Source: Mesaphorura yosii (Eukaryota; Arthropoda; Collembola; Poduromorpha; Tullbergiidae). Taken from it: 64,000 nucleotides of DNA. The stretch lies in assembly GCA_009869945.1 (NCBI GenBank), contig WIXG01000097.1:1-64000 (forward strand), read 5' to 3'. The translations under genes were made by a program, and so were the position numbers. The notes below the pieces were generated by a model. It worked only from the letters and a program-made list of their open reading frames with translations, did not search any database and was not told where the DNA came from. Of this stretch, positions 23,901 through 35,900 are shown in pieces (position 1 is the first letter of the stretch; each line of letters opens with the position of its first letter).

Positions 23901-26700
23901 AATATTTTGAGAAGGAAAAAGCCGTCTGCTGGTGGTCTTCCATGCTGGATCTTGTGGACAAATCGGGAATCCAAGGCATTATTTCCATTCTTGAGTTTGC
24001 TACAACATTAATATCGTTCCAGGCAACGCCGAATGGGTAAGGATGCATATGAAAATTGATCGCGCTGGAATTTTTCGGAATCAATAAGTTTATTTATACA
24101 TTTTTTCTAGTGAAATTGATCCCAAGATTCAACAATTTCTACAGTTAAGTTGGAGCAATGTGTTGGACATGAGAAAGACGGAAGCATTCTGGGTCGGCTT
24201 TGGAAAATACGTGGACTTTATATTTGACCCATACTTTGCAAGCAGTGAACTCTTAGTTGAGGTGAGACCGAAGGTGTCATTTTCTACGACGAGATGCCAC
24301 GCCACATTCACAGAAACGATGCAATTCAGATTTTCTCTGATTTTAGAAATCCTCGGAAATCTTCGAGAGAGGCGAACGAGTTGCCGGCCTTACATTAGTT
24401 CTCATGACCAAAGTTGCTTCTTTAGATCCCAACGCCATAGTCTTACGAAGTTCAACCTATCTGAGAGACATAATTCAGATTTGCACTCAAGCCACTTTCT
24501 TTGGTCCATTGCTGTTGGAAAATAATAAATCTGCATTCGAAATATGGAACTACTTGGTCCATTTGGAGAATGGAGACATTGGAGAAAGCGATTACTGTGT
24601 TTCTTCTGGAAGGACACTTTCGATGTAAGTTGTACTGGCTTCGATGATAAAATCAATCTCCAGCATAGGACGATACTTGATTCACTATTTGCTAGAGCTC
24701 CGAGCATTTTTGATGCAAATGCAAAGACAAGAATTCTCGGACTTGAAGTCATTATGAAGGTCCTGAACGAATTACGGAGTACCAACTCAAGCCAATACGT
24801 GGGTGTTCTCACAGCAGTTGTCGAGAAACTTCTCGACAAGAATGACGAGGAATCCAAAGCGAACAAAAGGTATTTCGGCGATTCCACAACTCACCGCGTC
24901 AAGCAGCGGATTGCTCAAACATTGCTCGTACTTCAGCCTTCTTTCAATGAAGTAAGTAACAAAATTTTTGTCATTAATGATTAATATAACTTGTACTACT
25001 TTCTCTTTCAGGACCTTGCTCATTTGGTCAGCACGCGTTTGCTCAGGTCTTTGGCAGGAGACAACCCGCAGCCAAGTGTTCGATATTTGTTGGAGTGGGT
25101 AATAATACGAAATCTCATTAGCTTTCCAACTCTTGAAACATTCAACTTATTTTTTCATACATCGAAAGAGGTAAGTATTCCTGGAAAAATATTGGAAAGT
25201 TTTTTTTTATGAGACATGAGCCTTTCATAATAATTACAGTGTTCCAGTACGAGAATCGGCTTCGGGGCTTTCCTTTCAACGATCTGCTTACATGTTACTG
25301 TGAGTCTGAAAAACCAAGAAGCTTTAAGAGCTTTCTGTCAAGAAGCGTTTTCGGCATTGAGTGTGCTAGTTATGGGGCAACACTCAACTGTTAGACCTTT
25401 TGCTCAGGTAAAATTTGCGGCAACAACCGAATTAGCCTCTGAATGCCATCCGATGGAATCGAATATTGCAATTCTCTTTCAGCTTTGCTTCCTTCGAACT
25501 TATCAGCATATGCTTACAATATCACCAGAAGATCAACTCGTGTTAAAATATGAAGTTGTTTACAAAAGCTTGCAGTCTCACTTGCAAAGTTCTGGGGAGG
25601 CTGCCTCATTCATCAATCAGAAGGTTGAAAACAACTTCTACATGAAACTATTCGATCCCGTGAAGCACTACAGACCAAAGGTACAGAATTTCTTCTGAAG
25701 TCCCCTGTTCCAAAGCATTCTTAAAACTGACTTGCTTGCATAGACAATATTTATTGAGCTACCTCGCCTTGCACAAGTTTGCGAGGACGAATTGGCTAAT
25801 GCAAAAGACTTACACGGCCTCAGCAGTTTAATGAAGTGTGGCGAAGACACTGAAGATCTCATCGTGCCTTCGTATTCCGAGCTTGATAAGCCATCATGGC
25901 ACCTGAAAACTATATTACGTAAGTCTGAAATTTAATACAATTTCCTGCAGCTGTCATTCTTCATCATTAATTCCATTTTTCAGGCGATGGACGCGAGATG
26001 GGAGAAGAAAGTTCACTTATGAAGGTGTCTGAGAGTCCAGATAATGCGAATGTTTATCAAAAGAAAATCAATCCGTGGAAGTATCTACCAATTTCTCAAG
26101 ATATAACAGACTTTGCAGAGGAACTCCAAAGCAAAAAGAAAGTTGCTGCCGAGGACGGGTTGATTCTTGTTGCATCACTTTTAGAAAAACTGCCAAATTT
26201 GGGTGGGTTGTGCAGAACGTGCGAAATTTTTGGAGTTTCAAAGTACGTCGTTTCAAGTCTCCGGTATCTGGCTGATCAAACTTTCCAGAGTCTGAGCGTG
26301 TCTTCTGAGAAATGGGTGAATATAATCGAAGTGAGCTCGCGCGGTCTCAAATATCGTAGCAAATGTGCATTAACTTAAAAATTTCATTGGTGACATATTT
26401 AAATCGTTGCAGGTACCCAAGAATACTCTGCGCGAGTTCCTCGCGACTTATGCCATTAAAGGATACACAATACTTGGAATCGAGCAAGTGTCCACGTCAG
26501 TCCCCTTGGCCAGTTATAATTTTCCAAAAAAATCCGTCCTTCTACTAGGTCACGAGAAATTTGGGATTCCACCAGACCTTCTGCAAGTTGTGGACCAGTG
26601 TCTGGAGATTCCTCAAGTAGGCGTGACACGGTCGCTCAATGTGCATGTGACGGGAGCCCTTTGCATTTGGCAATATGCATCGCAACACTCCCTCCAGTAG
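20989..26700 (+). CDS. TARBP1: tRNA (guanosine-2'-O-)-methyltransferase TARBP1 homologue
   Basis: A large protein (about 1674 residues; human TARBP1 about 1620) with a long helical N-terminal region and a C-terminal SPOUT/SpoU methyltransferase domain that in human methylates G18 of certain tRNAs. Exons: 20989-22128, 22199-24036, 24111-24261, 24347-24624, 24669-24951, 25012-25170, 25240-25407, 25483-25680, 25744-25918, 25984-26330, 26413-26700; all phases agree. SpoU motifs are intact: NLGGLCRTCEIFG (motif 1), LLLGHEKFGIP (motif 2) and TRSLNVHVTGALCIWQY (motif 3, forming the trefoil knot and SAM site). The intron at 24625-24668 is only 44 bp and needs the second of two nearby AGs. The intron at 25408-25482 is 75 bp and has no stop. 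The gene looks functional. Confidence 0.93.
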
Positions 26701-26784
26701 TGAATCATATGAATTAAATTTTGACTGACTCTGTTCAGTTTTCAACTCTACAGTACAAAATCACGTTGTTTAACATGATCCTGA

Positions 26785-26790
26785 AATAAA
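26785..26790 (+). terminator. Poly(A) signal AATAAA of TARBP1
   Basis: AATAAA 85 bp after the TARBP1 stop codon. Confidence 0.55.
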
Positions 26791-27291
26791 CCGCGTTTTT
26801 AATTTCATCTTTTGAGTCCTTTGGTCCAGAACTTCCGACATTGACCATTGCTATAGGCATACCATCCGAACTTACTTTATATTTAGGAAGGGTTAAAGTA
26901 GACTATAAAACGAAAACTGAAAGATGATTGCAATGAATGAACTGTATCCTTTCTGCGATAATGTTGGGATGATTACTTAAATGGGTTTAATAACTTGCCT
27001 TCAGCACCAGTGTCAGTAGCAAACGTGTGCTGCGTCTGCATCACATGCTTTCAATAAAAGTTTCTTCATGACATTTCTAATCTGTTAATGTCACGTAAGA
27101 TTCTTACGGCCATCACAGATCACGGCCAGTTGTTTTGCTTACTTTGCCAAGAGCAAGGTCTTGTGATCTACGGCTCTCTGGCTCATATAAATGTTGATAA
27201 AGAGTTAGGAGAAAACCCGGGATCTCATTTGCCAAACTTTTATAAGTCATTTGGAGTCAGCTCCAAGAGTTCAATTCGACATTCCCTGATA
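26791..27291. other. Intergenic/5' region of the SLC19 gene
   Basis: A frame is open from an ATG at 27088 into the SLC19 start, but its residues 1-68 show no transporter-like features. It may be 5' UTR or an N-terminal extension. Confidence 0.4.
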
Positions 27292-29012
27292 ATGGTGTGC
27301 GACTCGAAATCTGTGACGCTGATTTTGTGCGGCTTCGGTCTGTTGAAGGAACTTCGGCCGTCGGAGCCCTTCATAACTGAATTCATCATGGAGTTCAAGA
27401 ATATGACCGCAGAAACCGTGAGTGCCATCATCCATCTTCCGTGTGAAGTCTCTCGATCTTCAACTGTACATTTTTGTCTCTAGATTATGCATGAGATTTA
27501 TCCTGTATCGACGTACACAATTCTGGCTACCGCATTCATCGTGTTCCTGGTCACAGACTTTCTTCGCTATCGTCCCATTGTCATTTTGGAAGGAATTGCA
27601 TTGGTTGTAACGTGGGTCATTCTCATATGGGGCGAGACACTCGAATCACTGATTGTACGGATTGATGCATTACAATTTGAATTTTCGCCAAAGTAATAGT
27701 TGTAGTTTCAAAGTTGAAATGTTCTTTCCAATGTACAGGTTGTTGAAATCTTTTACGGCATTGCAATGTCTGCCAACGTCGCGTATTACACGTACATTTA
27801 CAGCCAAGTGCCTCAAGAACATTACAGAAAGGTCACTTCGTACACGTACACTGCTGCTTTGGTCGGGAAATTCTTCGCAGGAATGTGTGGCCAAATTCTC
27901 ATTTCGTACAAACTGGCGAATTTTCATCAGCTGAATTACATATCATTGACTTGCGTGTCGAGCGCTCTTCTTCTGTCGCTGTTTCTTCCGAATGTGAAGC
28001 AATCAATCTACTTCAACCGAAAGTTCATCGATTCAATTGCGACAAGCGGCTGCGACAAGAACGAGAGTGTCTCATCCATCGGAACCAGAAGCAATTCACG
28101 TCTGATGAACGTAGAAAACAGTGCCAACACTCCCGGCGACAGGTTGGGTGCTCAGAAATTACACCAACACAAATACGCGAAACGTTTACAAGAAGCTTAT
28201 CCAATTCTGTGGCAAGACTTCAAAGACGCGTACAGCAGTTGGTACATTCTGAAATGGTCTTTCTTCTGGGCACTTGGCACAGCTGGCAATTATCAGGTTA
28301 TGAACTACAATCAAGCGCTGTGGGAATCGATCGAGAATTATCAGGACACTGAAATCTATAATGGAGCGGTCGCAACTACTCAGTGCCTACTCAGTACGTA
28401 CGCCTGCGAACGTTTGGCTTCCTTTACTTTCGATTTCTAATTTCAGGTGCATTCGCCTCTATGGCTGTTGGCCACATCAGAATTGAATGGAGGACCTGGG
28501 GCGAACCGTTGCTCTGTGTAATTTCAGTATTACAAGGAATTTCATTGCTTTTAATGTCGCAAGCGTCCGTACTTTGGATTGCCTACGTCAATTACATTAC
28601 ATTCCGCGTACTATTTCAACTTACCATCACCATTGCAAGGTAAAGTTTCTGGAAGCTGGGTTAACTGAACATGAACTCTCTTTGCTATTATTGTTACCTT
28701 GGTGGCACAAGTTCATTGGGATGCAAGAACAATCAATTGTTGTCTTTCAATTTCAGTTCCGAAGTGGCACGAGGAATTAACCAGCAAAGTTGTGGACTAA
28801 TTTTTGGCATCAACACTTTCGTGGCCATGATTGTTCAGTCAGCGCTGACAATCATCGTGGTGGACAAAGGGGGACTTGCTTTGAATGAGGCAAATCAGTT
28901 TATCGTGTACGGAGTGTACTTCCTGACGATAGGACTAATATTCCTCCTGTTTGCGTCTGTGACTGTCATTTCTAAATGTCTCAGATTCCGACAGCACACC
29001 GGTAACGAATGA
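27292..29012 (+). CDS. SLC19 family folate/thiamine transporter
   Basis: A multi-pass membrane transporter of the reduced-folate-carrier family, importing thiamine or folate across the plasma membrane. The signature LLKELRPSEPF is near the N-terminus. Exons 27292-27417, from about 27483, from about 27739 to near 28394, from about 28446, and a last one from about 28756 to 29012 join in phase (for example LLS/AFASMAV and IA/SSEVARGINQQ). Features in order: MHEIYPVSTYTILATAF, RYRPIVILEGIALVVTW, IAMSANVAYYTYIYSQV with the conserved YTYIYS stretch, a cytoplasmic loop with GDRLGAQ near the middle, then WSFFWALGTAGNYQVMNYNQALWE and GLIFGINTFVAMIVQSALTII. About 12 hydrophobic segments are expected. 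The start at 27292 is chosen because the conserved region begins there; 27088 is an in-frame alternative. Substrate (thiamine, folate or both) is undecided. Confidence 0.9.
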
Positions 29013-29458
29013 ACGAATCCATTTATGTGCCCACTGATGCTGATAACCACCGGAACGTTTTTGGTCATACAGATTGACAGACACACCGGATGAATTCTGA
29101 CTTAATTGTACTTCAGCGTGTTGACGCATTTTAAATAATACTAACATTCTTTTAAATCATTAGAGAAAAATTAAAACCGTCCGATTCGATGAGCTTCAAT
29201 TCCATTGTTGATTCACAAAATATGAGGAACGCATCCAGAAAAGTCCGCGCTGTTTGACTTGGTACGTCTGCAAATCTGCATCTCGAGTTTTCGGATAATT
29301 TCATTTTTGGTAAACTTATTTAACTGATCATCTAACTACATCCAACCATCCTGTGCTGTGAATTCAAGACAATTATCCTACAACTAAGCACCTTATCCTA
29401 CATTAATACGACATAAAAAGTGAACCTTTCGGATTCGGACCTGAAGATTCCAGGAAAG
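29013..29458. other. Intergenic region between SLC19 and COPS9
   Basis: Short same-strand gap with the SLC19 3' flank and the COPS9 promoter/5' UTR. No other coding sequence was seen. Confidence 0.5.
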
Positions 29459-29817
29459 ATGAACAACATGAAGCCTACTGGCAACGTCGTTCCATTAGTC
29501 GACGAAATGTTTTCGGATGATGTTGGTGCCAATTTCATGGACGACGAGGCCGTGGTAAGATAAATAGTGATCATTACTTGTTTTTGTGTAAATGCCAGTA
29601 CATTATTCAGTTCGCGTCATGCTTGTTTTAGGGAGGAGGATCGACCTTCACAGCTGATTCTAACCGTGAAGGTGTCCACGCAGACTTCAATAACGGTAAA
29701 CCTCATTAACTTGATTGGATCATAAACGTTACATTTGATTAGGACAACACTTAATCATGACTTATGTTTATTGTGACAGATTTTGGCGACCTCTTTGATG
29801 ATGAAGATTTGTCTTGA
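29459..29817 (+). CDS. COPS9: COP9 signalosome subunit 9 (CSNAP/MYEOV2 type)
   Basis: A 65-residue protein from three small exons (29459-29554, 29632-29695, 29780-29817), each too short to stand out as an ORF. Splice signals are GTG/GTAAGA, TTTTAG/GG, ACG/GTAAAC and GACAG/AT, and the phases agree. The protein has the hallmarks of the smallest COP9 signalosome subunit: VDEMF near the N-terminus, a GGGS turn, then VHADFNNDFGDLFDDED, an acidic aromatic tail that in human CSN9 docks on the complex. It would associate with the CSN deneddylase, which removes NEDD8 from cullins. A second Met at residue 4 is an alternative start, giving MKP as in the human protein. Confidence 0.88.
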
Positions 29818-30174
29818 GCTCTTATACACAGACGCGTTGCTCTTTTACTGAATTTATCAACTTATCACTTTGGTTAACATCCGTGTGGGTAAATCTGATG
29901 GCTACTTTACGTTGAAATCCCTGGAAATATGCACATGTAAAAACTGATCTCGGTATCAAATACTGAATTAAATTAAGCTTCATTCTAAAAATTATTAATT
30001 AATTAACTCCCCGTCTCATCGGTGAAGTATTTTTTGGAAAATCTACAACGTATGATTTATTTTGCATTTCGCCACACAATTGGTAACATCCGGTATTTTC
30101 ACAACATAATTTGACTTTGATTTTGACTAGAATTATAATACTGGGACTAATTTAATTAGCTAGGCGAAGTAGCA
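29818..30174. other. Convergent 3' region of COPS9 and the F-box gene
   Basis: AT-rich convergent 3' flanks. The complement of AATAAA at 30056-30061 is a plausible poly(A) signal for the minus-strand F-box gene. Nothing else was seen. Confidence 0.45.
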
Positions 30175-31887
30175 CTAGTTAACGGGATTGAGTACAAACT
30201 TCCGCAGGCGCGGAAGCAAATTAACAATCTTCAACAGCTGCTCATCAGTATCGATATTAAACCGTGCTTGACTTTCACATGAAATGCGTATCGAATTAGT
30301 GACAATTAATTCTTCCAAGGACCTACAATGACTAAGAATTTCCAACAACCCGTTCTTGCTTAAATTCAGACATCTGCTAACGTCCAAGCGTCTCAAACTG
30401 TTAAATCGAATTGCATTTGCCCAGGTTTGTTCACCAATTGATTCACATTGCGCGAGGCTGAGTTCTCGAAGTCCAGCCAATTTGTTAAGGTCACTCAATC
30501 CAACGTCCATGACTGGCGACTTACAAATCCATAATTTCTGTAGTCGTACCATATTTTTGGTGATGGATTGTAGTACCGTGTCGTTCATAAATGATCCGCA
30601 CAAGCCAATGTCCAGTTCAATCATCTCGCACAGGCATCCAAATTCCTCTGCAAATATTCTGGACACAGAAGTCTGATCGGTGTGATCATGGATGTAAAAA
30701 GGAACGATTCCACGCATTTTTAGTACACGAAGATTTGGTGCTGAAGACAAACAGCCTTGGCTTGTTTCAAACTTGATCCTAGTACAGTAACTAATGTCGA
30801 GGTGTTCCAAATTCGTTGTCATCTTCATAAACTCGAGACTTTTAATCTCAGTGCATTCCCTCAAGACGAGGTACTTTAGAGTTGTCAGGTACTCAGTTCG
30901 GAATAAATTCTCTGTCACCCGTAATTTCTCAAGTCTCAGTTTCTGTAATTGGCTTTGTGATTGGAGGAATTCCAGAATGTGAGGTTCTTTCATTTCATTG
31001 CAGCGATTCAAGCCGATGCTGACCCATTTGAAGCGAGAGTTGGAGAGCGTCTTCAATGTAGTTTTATCAATTGATGTTTGGTTCAATATTAGTTCGTTTA
31101 AATCGCTTTCGACCAGAAATCTATCATGGAGCATTTGAAACGAGAGGATGTAGTCGCTACATTCATCTGGAGTCACAGCAACTTGCAACAGCGATCTATT
31201 TCTTGCTGGGTAGAATCTTTGAAATACTGAGTTGGCAAATGTCATAGGACAGTTGGACAAGTTTAACGATTGCAGGCATTTCGTCTTGACCAAAAATGAA
31301 AACAGTATTCGGTCGTTCAGATAATTATTGCATGACAAGTCCAAACGCTCCAATTTCTCAAGATTCAAGAACTTGTGAATCTGAACAAACTTGTTTCCCA
31401 TCATGAAGTATTTGTTGCAATTCTTTAGTGATAAAGAGCGTAAGTTATTACAGTAGCCCTGTCCGCTGCTTTCATCGAATACTAAATCACTTGCTCCACA
31501 GTCGGTGAGACGGAGAGTCGTAATATGGTCACTGTTGACAGTCCAGAATATCGCACTGCGTTTGCTCAAGTCCAAATTTTCTAAGGCGTATTCTGTCCAA
31601 ACACACGGAAGTGGGGAATTTCCGAGCGCTATCAGATTATTTTCACCTTCTTCTATTTTCACTACCACTTTTGACTTCACATTGCTCCCAAACGTGATAA
31701 ACTCACTCCAGTCATAGCATACTTGTCTTGCGACGAGCTTATCTCTTGGCGTCAAGTGTGCGACAATTTTTGTTAGAATTTCAGGTGGGAAGTAGAGTTG
31801 ACCAGCCGGAGTGTCATCGGATGTTGACGGAGATGGAAGCTGACTTGCATCGAGCTCTTGATCATTACGTGAAATTTGGCCACCCAT
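30175..31887 (-). CDS. F-box/leucine-rich-repeat protein with N-terminal myristoylation-like motif
   Basis: A 570-residue single-exon frame. An F-box lies at about residues 32-75 (LYFPPEILTKIVAHLTPRDKLVARQVCYDWSEF, read in overlapping parts), the SKP1-binding module of SCF ubiquitin ligases. The rest is a series of irregular LRRs with the C-x-x-L pattern of the FBXL type (LRSLSLKNCNKYF, LERLDLSCNNYL, LQSLNLSNCPMTF, LEHLDISYCTRIKF, LRELSLAQCESIG, LRRLDVSRCLNLS), which would bind the substrate. The protein begins MGGQISRND, with Gly at 2 and Ser at 6, fitting the N-myristoylation consensus. I cannot assign it to a named FBXL subfamily. No intron or break is visible. Confidence 0.85.
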   Translation of the reverse strand: MGGQISRNDQELDASQLPSPSTSDDTPAGQLYFPPEILTKIVAHLTPRDKLVARQVCYDWSEFITFGSNVKSKVVVKIEEGENNLIALGNSPLPCVWTEYALENLDLSKRSAIFWTVNSDHITTLRLTDCGASDLVFDESSGQGYCNNLRSLSLKNCNKYFMMGNKFVQIHKFLNLEKLERLDLSCNNYLNDRILFSFLVKTKCLQSLNLSNCPMTFANSVFQRFYPARNRSLLQVAVTPDECSDYILSFQMLHDRFLVESDLNELILNQTSIDKTTLKTLSNSRFKWVSIGLNRCNEMKEPHILEFLQSQSQLQKLRLEKLRVTENLFRTEYLTTLKYLVLRECTEIKSLEFMKMTTNLEHLDISYCTRIKFETSQGCLSSAPNLRVLKMRGIVPFYIHDHTDQTSVSRIFAEEFGCLCEMIELDIGLCGSFMNDTVLQSITKNMVRLQKLWICKSPVMDVGLSDLNKLAGLRELSLAQCESIGEQTWANAIRFNSLRRLDVSRCLNLSKNGLLEILSHCRSLEELIVTNSIRISCESQARFNIDTDEQLLKIVNLLPRLRKFVLNPVN

Positions 31888-32986
31888 GATTAGCCCAGAG
31901 ATCCTAATCAGTATGTTTTCTTCATCAGATTAGATCTCTGATCTAGCGTCTGGCAACAGCCGCTCCGATGGAATATGCTGAGAATGAAGCCGCTGTTGAT
32001 TCTGTTGATTCAGCACCGTTTAGCATGAATAATTATTTTGTTTCTGCCCATTCTGAAATATATGAAGCTACTTACTTACCGTATCAGAGCGTTCAAGATT
32101 GAATTGATAAGAATGGCAGGTCCGGCCCCTCGACCTACAATTAAAGCTATTCCAATTAATTATCCACTGCACCGTCAGTAAAGGATGGGACTGCTTGTTA
32201 ACTATGTGTGACTTAGTTAAAACGAGGAGAATAAGACCGTGTAATTAATTCATAGCAAAACTGGCAGAACAGAACTTCTACACTAGCTGACGAGCAGCGC
32301 TCACGACTCATCTGAATCGATTGTGATTTTTCATTTCTGTATGGGAATGAACAATGGACGAATGGGATGGTTGAAATGAAATGAACACAAACATGCCACC
32401 ATTCAGTCTAACCAAAGTTCTCAACAGTGATTCAATTTTTCTCGTGAAATAGTAAAATATGACCTGCAATTATCAATTACTATTTTTGGCTTACCTCATG
32501 CCCTTCCAGGACCAGTAGGGCTGCTTTTGTTTAGTAAAACCAACTACTACGAAACTGCATATTCAAATGACCATACTGATTACACACAATAATGATTACT
32601 GTAATTGATGTCAGACATGAGGAAAACTCCCGCACCGGTTTGCATAATTTGCAATGCATGTAGCAACAGATGTTTAGAAGAACCTGGAATGAGTCATTAA
32701 GAGCGAGTTTATTTGCACATTTCAAGGTCTATTAATACAAGAGTTAGGAAGCCTTGTTTTGGAAGATTTTTACACGCAACCTTGGGTTTTACGAGTCCGT
32801 AATTACTTAAAGAATCTCCTGTATTTGCCACGCTAGCGTGGGTTTGAGTGGCACACTGGCCTAAAGAATGAAGGAAAGCATAAATTCACTCTGGCTTATC
32901 CCCTTACTTTCGCTCTCTTAAAGTATTGGTGCAAATGATTACAAATTATGCAAAACAGAGGATAGTAAAATTGAGAAATGCCAAGT
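31888..32986. other. Intergenic region upstream of the F-box gene, downstream of GCP3
   Basis: Contains the F-box gene promoter and GCP3 3' flank. Short ORFs only (for example 32531-32725). No RNA gene was recognised. Confidence 0.5.
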
Positions 32987-35900
32987 TTAGTATTCTTCGA
33001 AAGTTTCTTGAATCGGAAGTGACGATGATAATGGAAGCGCGATCCCGTGGAGTGACGCATTGAACGATAAGGACAAGCCTGTGAAGGATTGATTCATGGG
33101 GCTGTAAAAGGAGCAGGATGACGACTGCCGTCTGTGGTGGTAAGTTAAGGGCACGCTCAGCCGCGAATCTTTTCTTCCATAGTATTCATTAAAGTCAAGT
33201 CTGAAGCTTAAACATTGCAGGGTCACCGAATCAGAGTCTTGCTGGCGATTCAGAACCAAAAGGAACGAACTAATCAAATCCTAAAACAGAAATCACATGG
33301 CATAAGTACAATCACGCGTGCATCCAAAGTTCTATTTTGTGTTTTGTCGTACTTGCGTCGTGTCGTAAAGCGCTTCAATTTCTCCTTTGGCCAAAGAAAC
33401 AAAGTCTTTGAAGAAGTCCTTTTGTTCTCCACGTGGCATTTCTAGAGATTTTACATTCTTCTGGTTTCTGCGTTCCAATTCTGCTACAACTCTTGAGTCG
33501 AACTTGGTGAGAAAATCTTGAAATCTATGTACAGTTTGAAATATTCCACGCAATTGATTGAGTAATTCACGCTTTCCATCATCCAAAAGAGATCGTTTGG
33601 TAATATTTTCCAAGAAAACTGCATGCGCCTTAATGACTTGGTCCAAGTCCGTCGCTCTGCAAACCTACAGAATGCACAGGCTGATTAAGGCTTTCTGCGC
33701 TCCCAACATGTAGACTTCGAACAAACCTCTTCGAGCAACTGATCCCAGGTGCACTCTGTGGCTTCAAACATTATGTAGTATTGAGTTTGATGAACAAAAT
33801 GAATCATCTCTGATATCAGAAGCTGAGAACGATGCAAGACTGGAGCAATTTCTAAAAACATTAACGTAACCTTCCATCACTGAGTCAGTTTAATTTTTAA
33901 TTTAATTTGTTATCCAGTTTAAACTTCTTTACCTGGCATCTTGCCTTGATACTTGAAGAGAATTGATTGATTCTTCCATAAAGTTGACAAAATACCTTCG
34001 ATTCGCTTCGTTCTCCAGAGTGCATTGAACAGTCGGTTGTACCGAGTTATCACCTCATCCGTTAACACCTAGAACAACATCAGTTGATGAATTGGTTCAC
34101 CTTTGTAGATTCTCATTCATGGCAAGGCAACACGTACGGTTCCGATTGGTCCCACAGCTTTATAGTCCAAGCAGAAAACATCCCACCCAGTGTCTTTGTC
34201 GCTCCCTTGCAAGATTCTAGTGTCGACACGAGCTAAGATGTCTTCATCCTCAAACTGAGCATTTGTTGCCCGAATTGCGGATTCCAAAATAGATTGCAAA
34301 TTATGCGAGTACAACTTGGAAGCAGGCTTCGACAACTCATCTCTGTATAGACACAAATAAAGTGGTCAAATCAGACACACGAATAGGATACGGCTCAAAT
34401 GTGTGCTTAATACTTACTGCAGCAAATGCAAAAGATACTGAATAAAGTCTCCTTGACCCAACAATAAATAATTCTTTGCTGCTTTCAAGTGATCAATTAG
34501 TCTGGACTCTTCCACAAGAATGTTTAGGACCATCTCCGAAGTTGTTTTGTAGGCTCGTTCAATAGCGTTATTCAAAATTCGATCGTCCTCCAAAAATAAA
34601 CACTCCACTAAACAGATGAAGAACAGTTACACATTTCCAGCAATCTGAAACAATGGTTCCAGTCCAGCGTCAAGAACTGTAGTACCTGGGCTATCCTCCA
34701 AAATTTGTCGAATTTCATTTCTTCCGTCATAACCTTTCGTATTCAAACAAATGTCACGCAGGAAATTGATACTTTTTCCCACAGAAAGGATTTTTTCCGC
34801 CAGTCTTTTGGAAACAAACGAAGGTAGCATGTTCTCCCTGAAATAAAACGCTTTATCAGTAAGTATTTTCGCACGAGGAAATAAAATGATGGGAAAGACC
34901 TGATGTGAAACTTGGCATGCCACAAGTTCTCCTTTTTGCATTCCTTGTCAGCGTAAATGAAAAATTCTTGGAAGTGATCTTCCAACTCCCCATATAAAAT
35001 CCACTGGCATATCATGTTGTACAAAGGCTTCGCCACAATCGATAGTAAAGATGTGGTTAAACTTGCAACCAAAGGGTCGCCATATTGGGAATAGCGAAAG
35101 AGTATGGAGCAAATTTCTCCACCCTTCTTGTCTTCAACAGCCTCCATCATTGATACCAATGCCTGAATAAGAAAGGAGCTGGTAAACTGAACTGGAGTAC
35201 TGGCTTCTTACTACTTGAATGACTTACCTCTAATCTAAATTTCACTTCAATTACAAAAACGGAAAGTTTCTGCAGTGTCATTTCCTCGCCAGTTCTCACC
35301 AACTGATCGCTCATTGGAGTTTCCACATCATTATTCTCCATCTGAGAGCAAGAAAACGGATTTACTGGAATTCATTTCCGCGGTTGCACAAAATACGAAG
35401 TATAGGTGATTGGCATCGCTAGCTCAAGTTACCTGATCCTGAATTAGCACAAGTAATTTGTAGTATTCTTGAAGCTCCTTCTCCAGCCCATGTTTCAATC
35501 CTTGTCTCACCAGGCCAGTGCTGGGTTTGTCACAGAAGGTGCGAATCTTTCGATAAAGGTAGCCAATCTCACACTGGTTGAGCACTTGAAGTTTCATTGA
35601 AGGGTGAAGTGGTTTCTATTTGGTCACAAATATTGAATACTAAAAGGTCTGCTGAAAGCAGAAATTATATAAAATTACCTTTGTGACAACTTGGTATTTT
35701 TCTTTCTTATCCCGTGTTTCAATCAATTTTATGTTGTTGGTATTAATTCCTTGAAAAATGAATAGCATATCTTTAATCAGTTCTTTCTCAATGGCTGCTT
35801 TTGTCGAAGTTGCTACAAAACAAAAGTTAAACATTTGTTAACTCGGCGAAATTATAGGTGATTATCAATCTAGCGAAAAAACCTACCCCGAAAAGTTATG

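Noticed and set aside
33332-33352. Apparent stop of GCP3 at 33332
   Set aside because: It lies in a 72-bp intron; splicing from 33353 to 33280 joins the conserved GCP3 C-terminus in phase.
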